A DNA stretch of 64,000 nucleotides, taken from Paragyromitra xinjiangensis (taxonomy: Eukaryota; Ascomycota; Pezizomycetes; Pezizales; Discinaceae). Shown one piece after another: positions 51,739 to 64,000 of this stretch. Position numbers and translations under genes: made by a program. The DNA lies in NCBI GenBank assembly GCA_038503065.1, contig JBCAMK010000005.1, positions 2,356,001-2,420,000 of the forward strand. Reading direction: 5' to 3'. The stretch's first letter is position 1; each line of letters begins with the position of its first letter. The notes below the pieces were generated by a model that was not told the DNA's origin, ran no database searches, and worked only from the letters and a program-made list of their open reading frames with translations.

Positions 51739-52284
51739 TTAGGTCCCTTGGGCAGGCTGCGGGGGTATATTATCTTCATCTTCAACCACATCGATTCCCT
51801 GGGATAGCTGCTGCTCAGAGTTGGCGTCATTAGGATGAGTGCATACTCGGATGTGGTAATGGATCGCTTGAACGTTGCTGTTTGGGCTCTGCATGGATTG
51901 TTGCTCAATATTATCTGCGTTGGGCCGGATGCTCATGGCTAGCTCTGATGCGTTTGTACCGACTTGCCTCTAGGCCGGACGAAAAACAAGAGAAAATCAG
52001 CACTTTTATTATCCATTATTGGGTAGAAACGGAGAATTTCTCATTCTGTATCTGATGAAGGATTATGGGGAGTTCACATCTTTCGTTTTCTTCCTCCAAC
52101 ACTTCCAGCCCTTGAAAAGAGCAAGGATGGCAGCGACTGCCGCAACGATTCCCACAATGAGTCCTGCAATATCACCCCCTTGGACTCTGCCTCCAACTGG
52201 CGTTGAGTCTCCAGATGATAAAGTGTCTCGCGGATACATAAAGGGTGTTGTGTTCGGAGAGATCATTGACAAGTGGTATATCAA
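51739..52284 (-). CDS. Mini-TM protein B (paralogue of A)
   Basis: Two exons (52284-52078 and 51969-51739) give 145 aa in phase 0. Residues 39-57 form one hydrophobic helix (DIAGLIVGIVAAVAAILALF), followed by KGWKCWRKKTKD, which matches the QSWRCWSGRRRN of protein A, and the intron falls at the same residue. The donor is GTGAAC, weaker than in A. The tail contains NIEQQ and a short hydrophobic HIRV stretch, aligned with IEQ and NIRV of A, then an acidic Gln/Pro-rich end (GIDVVEDEDNIPPQP). The N-terminus is Ser/Thr/Gly-rich without a clear signal peptide; Met16 is an alternative start. No known family recognised. If the second exon is wrong, the protein would end four codons after the motif. 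Confidence 0.6.
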
Positions 52285-54622
52285 CGAAGGTTGAGCGAAG
52301 ATAAAAGTTTTAATGAATGATACAGGGTGACTGGCGTATGAGGGATAGTATATATAGGCTTTTCTAACTACGATTTTGATGGAAATCTATTACTTAAAAA
52401 GGCTTGGAGAAATTGGCCGATGAAGGGTCCCGGAATCGGGATTTGCTGGGCAGTGCCCTCCTCGGGTTCTAAGGGTCGGTGATCTACCCCTGTGCCTGGA
52501 AATGCTAGACAAAGATACGGCAAACCCGTACCAGTGGTATGATAATCACCATGTATCGATCAACGTGGGAGCAAGCGCAACGGCCCGCAGGTCGTGGCGC
52601 CGGCATAGGCAGCTAGCGAAAACTTTTTCTTTTTTTTCCTTTTCATTTTCGTGCCCTCGCTTCTTCTGCAGAGCTCAGTGGGATTCAGTTTTTCGACGGC
52701 CGAGCTTCTAGCATCCTTTGTTTTTTTCTATACCCAATGGCTAGCTAGCTATAGCTATTACAATAGGGAACCGGAGAGATTCGGCAACTCATAAATAACC
52801 AAAACCCTATTCAGGAACCACGGCTTCTAGACGCTGTTCAGTCGATGGATTCTATTAAATCAAACGATTGATATCCGCGCTTACTTTATAATTACGATAT
52901 ATATTATACCCGTAGGTTATATCTTTATATTGGCTATCTTTACAGTAAAATTACGATCGAATGTATATCAGCTCTCCGTAAGCTACACCTGGCTTTGAAG
53001 TCTCGCGCGCATGCGCAGAATGCATACACAAACTCTTGTCATAGGGCGACCCTGGTGTCTCTAACAGTTCACGGTAAATTCGAGCGATTTTGTCCCACTA
53101 CGCAGTGATAGACTATATTTTCTTTTTGTGCTACGAGGTACGTATGATAGGCATATAGTAACGGGTGTATAGCACTGTAACTATAGGCGAGGCTACCTAT
53201 AAATTAGGTCAGGTTAAGCAACACCATGGAAAAAACGGCGCAAACGCTTAGAGGACCTAGCTAGTGCCTTGCGTGCTTATTGATCGACGCCCGGGGAGAG
53301 AATAACTATTCCGTGGATCATCCAGTCGTACGGATCCGGGAGTTAGCTAAAAATCCAACATTTCAATCCTCTTTCCGGATCCGCTTCCGTCTCATGAAGT
53401 CGAGCTTATGGATCTTTTTTTGCTTTTCTGAAGTCTCACTGGATTGCATAATTATATATAAAGTTGAAAGCAGAAAAAGGAAATTTGCACCCCGCTCCAA
53501 AACTACCAGTCAGGATCCAGCTATCTCATTTCATACAGTTAGCCTCGGTGAAGCAGCGGAATCGCATCTCCGCAATCCTCCACAGGAAAAGTTCCAAGGC
53601 TAATCGTGAAGATCGTTACTACTGAGGCTAAGCCGAGCTGAGAGATATGTCTCCAGGTATATGAGCATGCTATACCAAATAAAATTCGAGAAGCCATAAT
53701 TGCTTATGGTAGTAAGGTACTGGTCATGTGTTTTCCTGGAGCGCAGAACAGATGACGAATCTATCAATCATGCCCCTGTAAGTTATCTCCAAGGCCCAGC
53801 ACTAAGAACAATTTCTCAAATACCTCGATAATCAATTCACCCGATTACTCCAGCATTCATACCGTATTGTGTCAAGCCTTACTTAGCCTTCAGATTCCCG
53901 AATTAGAGCCCTTTATATCTTCAAACGGTATTTAGTGAGTGCTGCCGTCACGCCGTGACCTTTATCATATGTATGTACCTATCATGAATTAACCACCGAA
54001 CTTAATCCCCGCTTGAACTCCACCTTCGAGTTGGACCCTGAAAGAAGTAAAAAAAAAGCGTCAGAGAACAAGTCGAAGAACTACGAGGGATGCACTCTCG
54101 TTACAAACACATATCTGGTCTGATAAAGGCAGAACCACAAGGCAGGCACCGGCCTCCGCAAAGCGGAGTATTTGAAGCACAAATTAAAATTCAGTTGATA
54201 ATGAAAGCACCCACGCAAACTAAGCTTAGAACGGAAGAACCACAATAATCAGACGGGTCATGTTAAAGTGGGGGCGGTGGGAATAGGAATCCCTTTTTTT
54301 TATTTGATTTTTCAGTAAAATTCCGAGCTGGTTAGAATCACCAATGATTTATATGATTTCGTTATTTGAAACCTGCTTCAAAAACATATTTCGCTAGCGA
54401 CCGCATGTTCAGGACTTTTTTTGTGCTTTTGGAATAGCAAAGGGTTCAATGGATTGATTTAGACCTTCCCCATGATAGTTTCGGACTCTGGGTTGGATAA
54501 ATGCGCTACGACCATGCGCGTGGGAACCCCACCCCGGCCCTGGGAAAAGCAAAGAAACACAAGGTCTCCCCGATTTAAGAGGTGGGGAGAAGGCAGAAAC
54601 ATAGTACGATGCGGGGGCAGAA

Positions 54623-54705
54623 ACTTGGCTTGGGAAAAGCAAAAGTAGGCAGAACTTCGGCCCGAGAAAAGCAAAAAGTAGGCAGAAGCTCGGCCAGGGA
54701 AAAAA
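54623..54705. repeat. Minisatellite, ~33-bp unit
   Basis: Two full diverged units and one partial unit of the form CT(T/C)GGCxxGxGAAAAGCAAAA(A)GTAGGCAGAA. A related GGGAAAAGCAAAG occurs at 54541. It makes artificial repetitive minus-strand frames (AYFLLFSGRSS...). Confidence 0.65.
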
Positions 54706-55869
54706 ACGACAAAAGCGCAATCCCCAGATGAAAAATAAACAAAAGCGAAATCTAATTCCGCGACCATCCACGGCATAATAAAACGGATGGTTTGAGGCCT
54801 CTCTATGGTAGTGCTCATAATAGCTGTTATTTAGTACATGGCCTAGGGAGAAGCTTCGCTGGAGGGCAGTGGATGAGCGATGCGTGATCCGATCATGAAG
54901 GATACTATCCATCGGGCTTTTGTGCGTATGGATATGCAAGGTGAGGTGGGCACGCAAGTTCTACTTGTGGAGCGAGTAACCCGTCGGCATCGGCGCAGGA
55001 CAAATGATACTCATCCCAAGACTCCGCCACCCATGCGGGAATCGAATTCATGAGCACGTCAGACAATGAGGTGCATAGCATAAACGGTGTCAGAATGGTC
55101 ATTCTGGTTAGTTTAGTTGCAATTGAGTGCTTCTAGGATAATCTACCGACGATTATGGGAGGTAATATAACTAGTGGCCATGGGGGACCGGGCCGGTAGC
55201 TTTCAGCTTGTGCTCATGCGCATTTCTTGACTCTTATCTTTTTCATTGTCTCCGCCTATTTATTCTTTATTCTTTCTATCTCCGACACTGGGCCCCAATT
55301 CTCAGGTGTGTGTACCGTGATATATCGATAACCGTTAACTGTGAAGCTAATGAGTTTGAGGGCAGTCATCGATTGCCCATACCACCCGCGGTATCTTATC
55401 TCAGTGAATCTTAACTTGCCTCGTATTCTTCAGCCATCCCAATCACTAGGACAAGTGTTCACTTCACGTGTATGGATGATCCCGCGGTTCTGATCACCCT
55501 CGTGATCACTAGGCGTACCGTGTATGGTTCTGACAGCCTGAGATGTATACTAAAGTTCTGAGTCGAATAACTGCCGGCTAGAATATATACGTTGGGTCCC
55601 TACAAAGGTAGAGAACTCGACACAGTTCTTTTAAATCTCATCTCCTCATTGAGAAAAGGAGCTATGGCTCTTGAGTCATGGAGGAGCTCCCCCATAAAGA
55701 AAGGAGCGCAAGCCCAACATATTCCCAAATCTGTGCATTAGGAAGTAAACGGCTCGCACGGGCCAAGTGCCACAGCAGCATAACTCACTGGCCTGCATCA
55801 AGATTGTACGTGATTGGATATCCCGAAGTGGATGAGTAACAAGATCCCTGCTATCACCTTTGTCAGATA

Positions 55870-56105
55870 AAATGACCGGAATTACGATTTTGACGATATT
55901 TCATATCTAAAAGTTCTCAAGACTCATCATAGGTACTTTGCTATCTGTTGTAATATTGGGGCACGCAGGGAGGAATAGAAGGCTTGATTATTTGCTTGCT
56001 AGGTGGGTATACGGCCCCTCTCTAAATAGCTCTCTCGGGTGCCCGAGCGCCCGTGTGCTCGGGTACCTGTCCCTCAATCATTTCCGACTCCAAAGGCCAA
56101 GCCCC
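55870..56105 (+). repeat. Dispersed repeat, copy 2
   Basis: Matches 3465-3700 in opposite orientation, best over 55950-56095 (GGAGGAATAGA(A/G)GGCT..., TTGCTTGCTAGGTGGG, CTGTCCCTCA(A/G)TCATTTCCG). Small gaps separate the copies. Sequence past the repeat (ATTAGGAAGC near 56117) is also found near 13588 and 43319, perhaps another small repeat. Family unknown. Confidence 0.55.
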
Positions 56106-56936
56106 GCGGCCCGTATTAGGAAGCATTCCAACACTATCTCCTTGTAAATTTAGAAATGGCTACCATTGGTATCAGTAACTTCTAGTGGTAGAAACGTCCC
56201 ACTAAGAGAGTGGAAACTGAAGGTTACTAGCTCACTGTACACTATATCACACTATCTAGTATGTATGCATGTCCTATGTATTTAGTAAAATTACGTATAC
56301 TTCAATCCATCCAGAAATTTGGAAGCACCTTTCTATCAAGAGGAGCAGAGCTTTTCGTAATCATAATCTGACCAAGAGATTTTACTCTATACATAAAGCC
56401 TCACGGTTCGAAACCAAAAATCATCTGCCCCTAGCTCATACACCACAACACAAAAATACTGTGTAAATAAGAGGTATAATAAACACAAAGAAGTTGCGTA
56501 AACCAGTTCTATAGTTAGTACACAACTAAACTGGGTACACGGACACTAAAACCTAGCTAGCAAGAGAGCACACCAAATACACTAGTAGTAGGGTGGGTAC
56601 TCATACCATGGCATCAGTATAGTGGACCTTTTTTTCTCCACTGTAGCTAGTGGGATGTGCGCAAACACCACGTGCCTACACATTCAAAAATATGTATACT
56701 ACTCACCATAAGAAAAAGCGAATGGTTACTATATTGGAGAGTTGAGCCTCCAGCCTTTCTGCTATGCCAAAAGTTAGATTGATCGTTCGATGCAGTTTTA
56801 GCAGCCCTTTAGCTTAGTAGGTATACCAGTGAACTATTATTGAACTTACTAAGCTCTAACCTTACACAATAAAATTGTATATTACAGACATTTAAAGAAT
56901 CAGAAACTTATTTTACTGTAGGTCCTATCATCGTGG

Positions 56937-57040
56937 CCATGGGGTGCGTGTATGATTTATCTATCTATCTATATATCCTGACCATGGGGCACAGTGTGTA
57001 TGATTTATCTATCTATCTATCGACCATTGGGCACATGTGG
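56937..57040 (+). repeat. Two-and-a-half copy tandem repeat with ATCT run
   Basis: A unit of about 43 bases, CCATGGGG...GTGTATGATTTATCTATCTATCTAT, occurs twice and then partly again (CCATTGGGCACA). Each full unit contains a short (ATCT)n microsatellite. Confidence 0.7.
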
Positions 57041-57624
57041 ATCACAGTCTATCACTCGAGGCACACGATTTTCGAACATAATCCAATAGCTAAACATCCA
57101 TCTCAGGCAGTACCATAGCAGATATAGTTCCATCAGATTGTAGCATCAGAAAACTCTCGGGCCTAAGTGAAGGGCAGTTGTTGGATATACTACTACCGTG
57201 ACGTAGTATTGACTTCCTAATACTGGTTTCCTACGTGCCTCCATTGCCTTAGCTGTTTCATAGGCTCATGTTTATTTGGCGGGTATTCGGGCTATGCAGA
57301 ACTGCTCTGGGAGACCGGCTAGTCATTTAGTGGAGCTCTTTCTATTGGTCAAACACTTGTGGCTTTCGCCTCTAGCATAGCAAGTAACCTCGCAATCTAT
57401 TACACACTCGAGATTATTCCTTCAGCAGTTCGAATTCCTAATGGTACTCGCGAGTGATTTTGTATGATCACACATATCAACAGGTTGTAGTCATACACAA
57501 GAAACTGGTATATAGGATGCCATTTGGCATATAATGTTTTTCGAGGTATACGTACAACTAGACAACAAACAAAACCAATTTTTACTAAGCTCCCCACATA
57601 AAAGTTACATACTTAAGGCCCTCA

Positions 57625-60373
57625 TCAAGAACATCCAGAAATCCCCAACGCTGCCACCGTAGTAGCACCAAGCCCCACCCAAGCCCTCATAGCATTAATA
57701 ATCGAAAGATCGCGATGCACACGCGTATACTTCCCGGCCACCATCTGGTACCCGCACGCACTAGCGACATAAGCCGTATCCTTAGGAACGCCAAGACAGC
57801 CGGATGCCGACTGCGATCCTGTGTACAAAGAGCAGTCGGAGTAACCGTCTGGGAATCCAGCGGCACCGTTGTCCATGAACATGTAGCTTGAGAGAACAAG
57901 TTTGATGTTCCAGTCAGCATCAGTACGGGAGAAGAGGAGGACTTCGAAGCCGCGGTGTTTGGCGACGTCTTTGTCTTTGATGAGGACGGAGCCTTTGTCT
58001 TGCATGTCGCGAGAAGATGATCCCTAGGTTTAGGTTAGCATCTATTAATCCTCTCGGTTAAGGTGCAAAGAGCACTTACAGAATTTTGTTGATCATGGTC
58101 ATCGTTCTGGATAGCAAAACGAGAGGCGGGAATAATCCATGAGCCACAGATAGGCATCTCCTTAGGATAATCCGAACTCCAAATCTTAACCTTTGCGATA
58201 TCCGCAGAACTAAATCCATTTGCCGCAAGCTGGGTATCAAAATTCGTGTACCAAGACCATTGACCACCTCCACAAGCCAAAAGATCTGACTCCCCTCCTA
58301 AGATAACTTCAAGCCATGTGATCCAGTCTGCTGGCATGCTACCTCCCAACTTTGTACGAACACGTCCGAGGATTGCTGCTGTGGATGCCGGGCCGATATG
58401 TTTGGCGGCGTCCATACGGAAACCGCTGAAGCCGATGGAGAGAAGATCTACAAGGTATGTGGCGATACGGTCCTGGACGTAGGGCTTTTCGGTGTTGAGA
58501 TCGGTTAGGCCGACAAGCCATCCTTTGGTAATGACTTGTCCGTCGGTCCAGGAGCTGAGACTTCGCTCGCAGTGGAAATCGGTGGGACCGTAGGGTACAG
58601 AGGGGAATTCTAAGGTGGGGCGGGTGCCAGTAAATGGGTTGATAAGGAAGGTGTTCCTATTTTTAACTATCAGCTTGCTCTCAACCAAGGGTGGTTATAT
58701 CGTAAAGATTTACCCAGACGTGAAGTAAGGAGAGCCATCAGTTGCGTTGTGACCACTGTATAAGCTACAATCAGTGTTGCGGTGGTTTTGCATATCTGCA
58801 AAGATTTGTAAGTCATGGACAGCAAGATAATGTTGGTTTGACATCCTTACCGGTACCCTGACCAACCATATGGTTCGCAACCGCATCAGCGTAAACACGG
58901 ACACCTGCTGTGCGACAAGCTTGAATCATAGCACGAAGCTCAGCACGTGTTCCCATCCGAGAGTGTAATTTGTAGCTGACTGGTTGGTAACTATAAAGAA
59001 AGTTAGAGCATGTTCGGCCATGATCCTTAGGTAGCCACTTACACGAAATACCAGGGGCGAAACTGATTATCGGATTCGTAGTAATTAGAACCCCAGACAT
59101 GCTCTGTGGGCGGCCATATCTTGACACCCATGTAACCTATACCACCGCAGAATTAGTAGTCCGACTGATCATGAGTAACAGTTTCTTTTTAGGGATTTGT
59201 ACCAGCCTTTCCGAGGAAAGTACATTCTGACGCGATATCGTTGTAAGGCCACCCAAACAATTCAACAATACCTCCCTTTTGACCATTGGTGAATGTGCTC
59301 TGAGCGGCGGTAAGAGCGTTGCCTTGCCAGATAAAATAGAGAGGATCTAGAACTAAAGTTTTGCCACTAGCACTGGTGATGGTGATAGCTAAACTTCCAG
59401 AAAATGACGAAGAAACCTGGAAAGTATTGGAGGTCTGAGAGTTTCCACCGAAATTATAGGTAAGACTCTCCCCGATGCGACTGCCAGCATTGACAACAAC
59501 CACAGCACTAGTTCGGGCCGAGTTGTACTGGATATCAGCATATCCAACCAAGTCCCTCAAATTTTGAAATGAAGAGACGTAAGTAGAATCGCCTTGTGGG
59601 GGGGTCTGCCAACGGCGGTTCTCGGAGGAGTCGGGGAACGTATAGATGTCGCCTGATGAACAGCTATCACCACCATTGAAATTACCACAACCTGATGGTG
59701 CTGCCGGGATTGCTTCGGATGGGATCGAAGTTGGTAGAATAGCTGGAGGTTGACTTGCAGAGACAGCACCAGTTCCAGGTGCCACAGTGGTAGTAGGAGT
59801 CGAAGAAGCTACGGTGGTAGTTGTAGTCGTAGTCGCCCCCGATGTCGAGCTAGAGACGGTGGCAGTTGTGGAGCTCGCGAACGAATAGTTGACAGAATTT
59901 CCAGGATCATAGTAACTATTTACTCTTAGCACAGAAATAGCCAACTACAGCAGTAGCGATAAACGTACGATGAACCGCTAACATCGTATTTGATGTAAAA
60001 TTGCGTAGCACCAGTAACAGTACCAGAAAAGGTCCATGTCTCGTACCCATTGCTGCCAGCTGCGGAATAGGAAGCAGCTATCGTTTGGCTACTAGTCCAT
60101 GAGTTCCCTACTGCCCAAACAACCGAAACAACCTTTGTATAGGCAATATTTTGAACCTAGACAGCAGTATCAACGCGACTAGTCAATCATCCAAAACAGC
60201 ACTTGATAGGTAGAACGAACATTAATGGATCCAGCAAGAACACCATTTGTGTAAGTATAGCTGATTAGAGAGACCTGAGTAGATCTTTTATCCAAAACTG
60301 GCGAACCTGTTACCAAGGCGAAAACCGCCAAAAGATATAGGAACAAAGAATTCCTAAATGTTGTTCCGAACAT
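57625..60373 (-). CDS. Secreted GH13 alpha-amylase with starch-binding-like module
   Basis: Eight exons (60373-60221, 60156-59969, 59915-59203, 59136-59043, 58990-58851, 58795-58714, 58656-58080, 58023-57625) give 781 aa, all in phase. Residues 1-22 are a signal peptide, followed by a KR dibasic site (LDKR). Residues about 35-125 resemble a CBM21-type starch-binding domain ([13 protein letters not shown]..., [21 protein letters not shown]). A Thr/Ser-rich linker follows, then a beta domain ([27 protein letters not shown]) and the GH13 barrel: [17 protein letters not shown] (nucleophile near 539), WLEVILGG (acid near 573) and QNDDHDQQ (Asp near 645). The catalytic triad is intact, so it should cut internal alpha-1,4 bonds of starch outside the cell. 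The GTTCGT donor after residue 51 is unusual. Its products would feed the maltase at 29.6-31.7 kb. Confidence 0.92.
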
Positions 60374-63300
60374 GATGTTTTCGCACAGTGGTGAAAATTG
60401 GGTGGCGAATGGAGTGAGTTCTTCCAGACAATCCAATCTATTATATACTTCTTCTATTCCCCCATGTTTTAGCAAATGCCCCGCGAAGTCAATACTACCC
60501 CGCAGATCCACCCAGTTTTCCCCATACACCTCGGGCTGCAGGTACTGAAGAATCATGGAAATCGTCCGGCCGGCCGCTAGCTGCGCTGTATGGAAAAGAT
60601 ATTCCGACACCGGCTCTCAGGACATCGGTACCTACACACAAGCTCGGGCAGCAAACACGTGGATGGCTGCGAGCCGATTGTGCTACAGCCCACTCGACAG
60701 GTCATTTAATTTAGCCGCGAATGGCTTGGCTGTCTATCCTCAACTCATCCCTACACCCCAAAGCACTTTATTCAAGTTGGTACCTGCCGCGCCGAGGAGC
60801 TGCACTCCAGATGTCTCTGCCAGTGGGCCAAAACTTGGACAAGAAAGATCCGGTTAAGTAGCACGTGCAAGGCTGAATTGTAGCTGGAGGATAATACGGA
60901 GTTTGACCTGGCATCTCGGGGGTCGGAGTTAAGTTGTGGAGTGGAATAGAGTCCCCTACACGTCCAGTACTGTACTCTATAGTAATAACCCTAAACAAGG
61001 AGGGCATCTAGCTCCAGCCACCTTTCGCCCATTTTAATGCTAAAGGTAAAAAAAGTGTCCCAGCGATTAGCCCCTAAAAACCCAAGAAAAGAAACTCCAC
61101 CACCCCTTTAGGTCCCGATGCCGTCTGTTGATCATCACGTTCGGTGCCTTTCGGTCACGTCTTCCCGTTAAAACTCTGGGGTAAAGATACAGGGAAAGAA
61201 ACGTTGAGATCTGGCCCACGGTAACGTATTGCTTCGGGCGAATCCCGGAAGCCCGGACCACCACTCCGCCTTGCCGACATCAACCCAGCATGAATTCACG
61301 TTTTTTAAATTGTGTATAAATGACTATTATTCTTTTTTTCATCGCTTATATTAAAGCCGTCAGGCAGCTCGGCATTGCTACACTTTTGCTCATCCTGGTC
61401 TCACATCATAGTCCGCCCCGGAGTTGGAACGGCGACACGGAGATTCAAGCGGAGGGCATGCATCAAAGTATCAAAAGTTATATTGGGGGCCTACCGAATC
61501 TAGAACATTTGGTTGTGAGCAACCATCAAGAGCACACTTTATAACTTAGGACGGATGTTTTCGGAAAGTTATTAGTATTCTGCGCTACTATTAAAAGTGA
61601 CAAGGCACCAATAGGTAATACAAGTCTAGATCATCTAGAATAGGCGCGCCCCACTACTAGAGAAGTTACACACGGTGCACCGCCAATGATACGCATCTTA
61701 ATGAAGTATAGAAATATCTATCACCCGCCATTATCAAAATCGACCTTGAGCTCCCTGATGCCAGCGCCGGCGAGCCTCCGAACAAAACTGCGAATTTTCC
61801 TTGTTGTACCTACAGCTCCTATCTTAGAATTTTGAATAAGTGATCACCAACCACTCGACTCCAAGTAAATCTTATGCAAGTTTACGCACAGCTAGCTATA
61901 GCCTGAGACTAAGCCACCAGCCAGTTATAATAGCAGGAAACCATATAGGAAGTATATCCCAACCCCTTTTTAGGCGAATTGTAAAATAGCCCGCAGCCGA
62001 CATATCAAATATAATGCTTAGAAGAAGCTTTTGCATTCTCCCTGATATTTCACATGCATTCAGGATTAGTGAATGATCTTCGTTGTGGTGCTTATAGAAT
62101 CAAGTAGCTAATACGTGGAATTAGCAATATGTGCCTCTTATAAATATGACCACCCGCGATACCGACTGTACTGCTCACTGAAAACGAACTATGAGGATTT
62201 TACAAGCCAAGCCTCAGGCTGTGTAGAGTGTTTCTATTCATAAGATTTATAGTGACAGTCCTTCGCCAGACGCAGCGTTATGGAAGTCAATTAGTTGGAA
62301 TCAACCACCCAAACCCCCAGCCAACGCAGCACGCCATCACCTATAGTTGAGACACTCAATTACAACCAAAACACAGAGCCCCAATACCTCTATATACAAT
62401 TCAGGAAAGCTCGTATTGAATGAACCACCGGAATTTGAGAAACCTCCCAAGTGCTTCAAAGCCAAGTATCCCAATCCTAAACCGGAATATTTATTCAATG
62501 CTATCACGCTTACGTTCCAGACACCTCGAGGAAAAATACCATTCACCAGCGCAATCTGCCCTAATATTATTCCCTCAAATTAATTATCCTTTCTGAATCA
62601 CCTCATGCCATTACTCTAACGGTAGTATGAAAACCGTAACGAGCAACTTTTGACGAAACTACGCCAACGTGTACTACATATGCACATAATCCGACTAGCT
62701 GGAATAATCAACGCAGGAAAACAAACCGGGTAAAAATGTGCCCAGAGACGCATCGGAAGCCCCACTAACCCCAGCAGCAAGCAAAGACCTGGGGAAACCC
62801 CACCCGCTACAGCTGCTAGCTGTCGGTCAAGCATCAGCCGCGGCCGGGGCACGTTATAATTACATCAAGTATTGCCTAGTACGACTACTTACAGTAGATA
62901 TAAGGCCAGGTTGTGTTAACCCATCGGCAATAATTAGCAATGATCGGAGTTCTAAAAAGCCCACTAGTGATAAGGATCATGACTTATCACTCGTTATTAA
63001 ATATCTGAGGAAATAGGCTTCCGGATTAGGTAAAGTTTGGCCTAAAATTCTAGTGACAGTTGAAAACGGGTGGTGCTGCTTTAGTACACCTCCAAGTGTT
63101 AGAAGATCGACAGCTCTAGCATCAGCCTGTACTGGCCCCCTCCCACCCCACACTTAAAATATATAAGGATGTTAAAAAGAGCACAAAGTAATCTTCTAAC
63201 AAAAATTTGAGAATAAAAAGTAGCAAGAATCTCGAGATCTCCACAATATACCTCAAGATACCAACAACACCATGCACTATTCAGACTAGACCAAAAGAAA

Positions 63301-63481
63301 GAAATCCTACACAATATCTCCAACACTAGCTCCATTTTGAGAAGGGAAACCTGGACAAGCCGCCATCATGAATCCTAAGGGGTCACAAGTCCATATTTAC
63401 ATACCCTGAGGGCCAATTCCCGACTCACCCAACCACCCACAACATGCCCACACAGGCTGTCCGCTACTTATCACTCTCTTC
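60374..63481. other. Gene-free stretch upstream of amylase
   Basis: Contains the amylase promoter. Frames at 61320-61544, 62347-62583 and 62738-63016 (+) and 62337-62546 (-) have no recognisable domain. Nothing else is seen. Confidence 0.35.
60430..60439 (-). promoter_or_regulatory. TATA-like box of the amylase gene
   Basis: GTATATAATAG is read on the minus strand about 60 bases upstream of the amylase ATG. No CGG-N8-CGG AmyR site could be identified within the next 300 bases. Confidence 0.45.
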
Positions 63482-63903
63482 CTAGAACAAAGTTGACCAC
63501 CGACCGCGAGAAAACTGTTCGCTATTAACAAACTCGTCGTTGAGAGTCAGATACACAGTCTTATTATCAGACCCAATACTTTGAACATAACCATAGATAA
63601 AACCAGTAGTCTTGATAATATCACGAGAATACGTAATATCACAACGCTCAGAGGACTGCCAAACCGCCTGATAAGCTGGCTTCCCTATAATACTGTCTTC
63701 ACGATCGATCGAGTCACGTGCTGGAAAAAGTGAAGAAGTGAAAATATGGGTATCGGAGAAGCCGAGCCATATAGCAGGGGCGGACTCCGCTTCAGCTTTT
63801 GCTTCTTCGGTCTCGTTGGGAGGGGAGTGTTGCAGGTGGATGAAGATCCGTAGTTCGCCGCAGCGCATTGGCTGTTCAGGATCCGTGAGGTCATCGCAGG
63901 ATA
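63482..63903 (-). CDS. 3' exon of an unrecognised gene at the right edge
   Basis: A frame of about 140 codons runs from a CTGCAG acceptor (exon start 63903) to TAG at 63482-63484. It reads SCDDLTDPEQPMRCGELRIF...TGFIYGYVQSIGSDNKTVYLTLNDEF and looks like real globular protein. No domain is recognised. An internal Met (63868) could be a start, but the upstream acceptor and continuing frame suggest further exons beyond 64000. Confidence 0.5.
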
Positions 63904-64000
63904 CTGCAGATGCTACGTATTAGCAGCAGTAAGGGGCAGGGGATTGATGAAGCAGGGGTGGGGGAAGCGAGATGGATTTAGCGGGGTATGGAGAGGGATG

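Larger units (their letters stand above)
52285..57624. other. Long gene-free stretch
   Basis: Holds the mini-TM B promoter, a minisatellite at 54623-54705, a dispersed-repeat copy at 55870-56105 and a tandem/ATCT repeat at 56937-57040. Frames at 53280-53603 (+) and 54409-55102 (-) have no domains; the latter are generated by the minisatellite. No gene called. Confidence 0.35.

Noticed and set aside
54409..54957. Two long overlapping minus-strand frames with repeated AYF/SGRSS sequence
   Set aside because: They are produced by a 33-bp minisatellite read in two frames; neither has a domain or a homologous-looking start.

Overview
The window looks like nuclear DNA of a filamentous ascomycete (Pezizomycotina). 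The evidence is short 50-65 bp introns with GTRNGT-like donors and CT(A/G)A(C/T) branch points, two Zn2Cys6 regulators, an AA9-type secreted protein, a secreted CBM/GH13 amylase and abundant small TA-flanked inverted-repeat elements. The exact order cannot be placed. It is gene-sparse: about eleven supportable protein genes in 64 kb, separated by long AT-rich stretches without coding signal. All but the first lie on the minus strand. Exon structures were assembled by hand from frame continuity, splice consensus and family motifs; none is confirmed by transcript data.

Layout. 0.3-1.7 kb (+): secreted AA9-type LPMO-like protein. 2.5-3.0 kb: TA-flanked MITE with 47-bp perfect terminal repeats. 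3.7-10.8 kb (-): a very large NFX1-type superfamily 1 RNA helicase ending in an RZ zinc finger, with a repetitive Arg/Trp-rich N-terminus; a broken copy of that N-terminus lies at 12.1 kb. 12.4-20.9 kb: pseudogene-like and weak ORFs, a CCHC zinc-knuckle ORF and a tRNA-like sequence. 21-22 kb (-): short XlnR-like Zn2Cys6 protein. 26.6-31.7 kb (-): a maltose-utilisation pair, an AmyR/MalR-type regulator and an intracellular GH13 maltase, without a linked permease. 32.4-33.0 kb: two more MITEs. 33.2-35.6 kb (-): AAA-ATPase-like protein with a PD-(D/E)XK-like C-terminus and a predicted mitochondrial presequence. 37 kb: decayed secreted-protein gene. 39.9-40.3 kb and 51.7-52.3 kb (-): two copies of a two-exon single-transmembrane mini-protein family. 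44.3-46.4 kb (-): patatin-fold protein without the catalytic serine. 48.7 and 50.5 kb: further inverted-repeat elements. 57.6-60.4 kb (-): secreted alpha-amylase with an N-terminal starch-binding-like module. 63.5 kb (-): a 3' exon of a gene that probably runs off the right edge.

Functional themes. Starch/maltose use is represented by the secreted amylase (extracellular dextrin release), the intracellular maltase and its neighbouring regulator. The second theme is possible genome defence or conflict: NFX1/RZ helicase (a family linked elsewhere to small-RNA silencing), AAA-like/PD-(D/E)XK protein, patatin-like pseudoenzyme and the TM mini-proteins. The mini-TM family is the best candidate here for something undescribed: two diverged copies 12 kb apart share a helix, a W-x-C-W motif and an intron position. 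Any functional link among these genes is inference.
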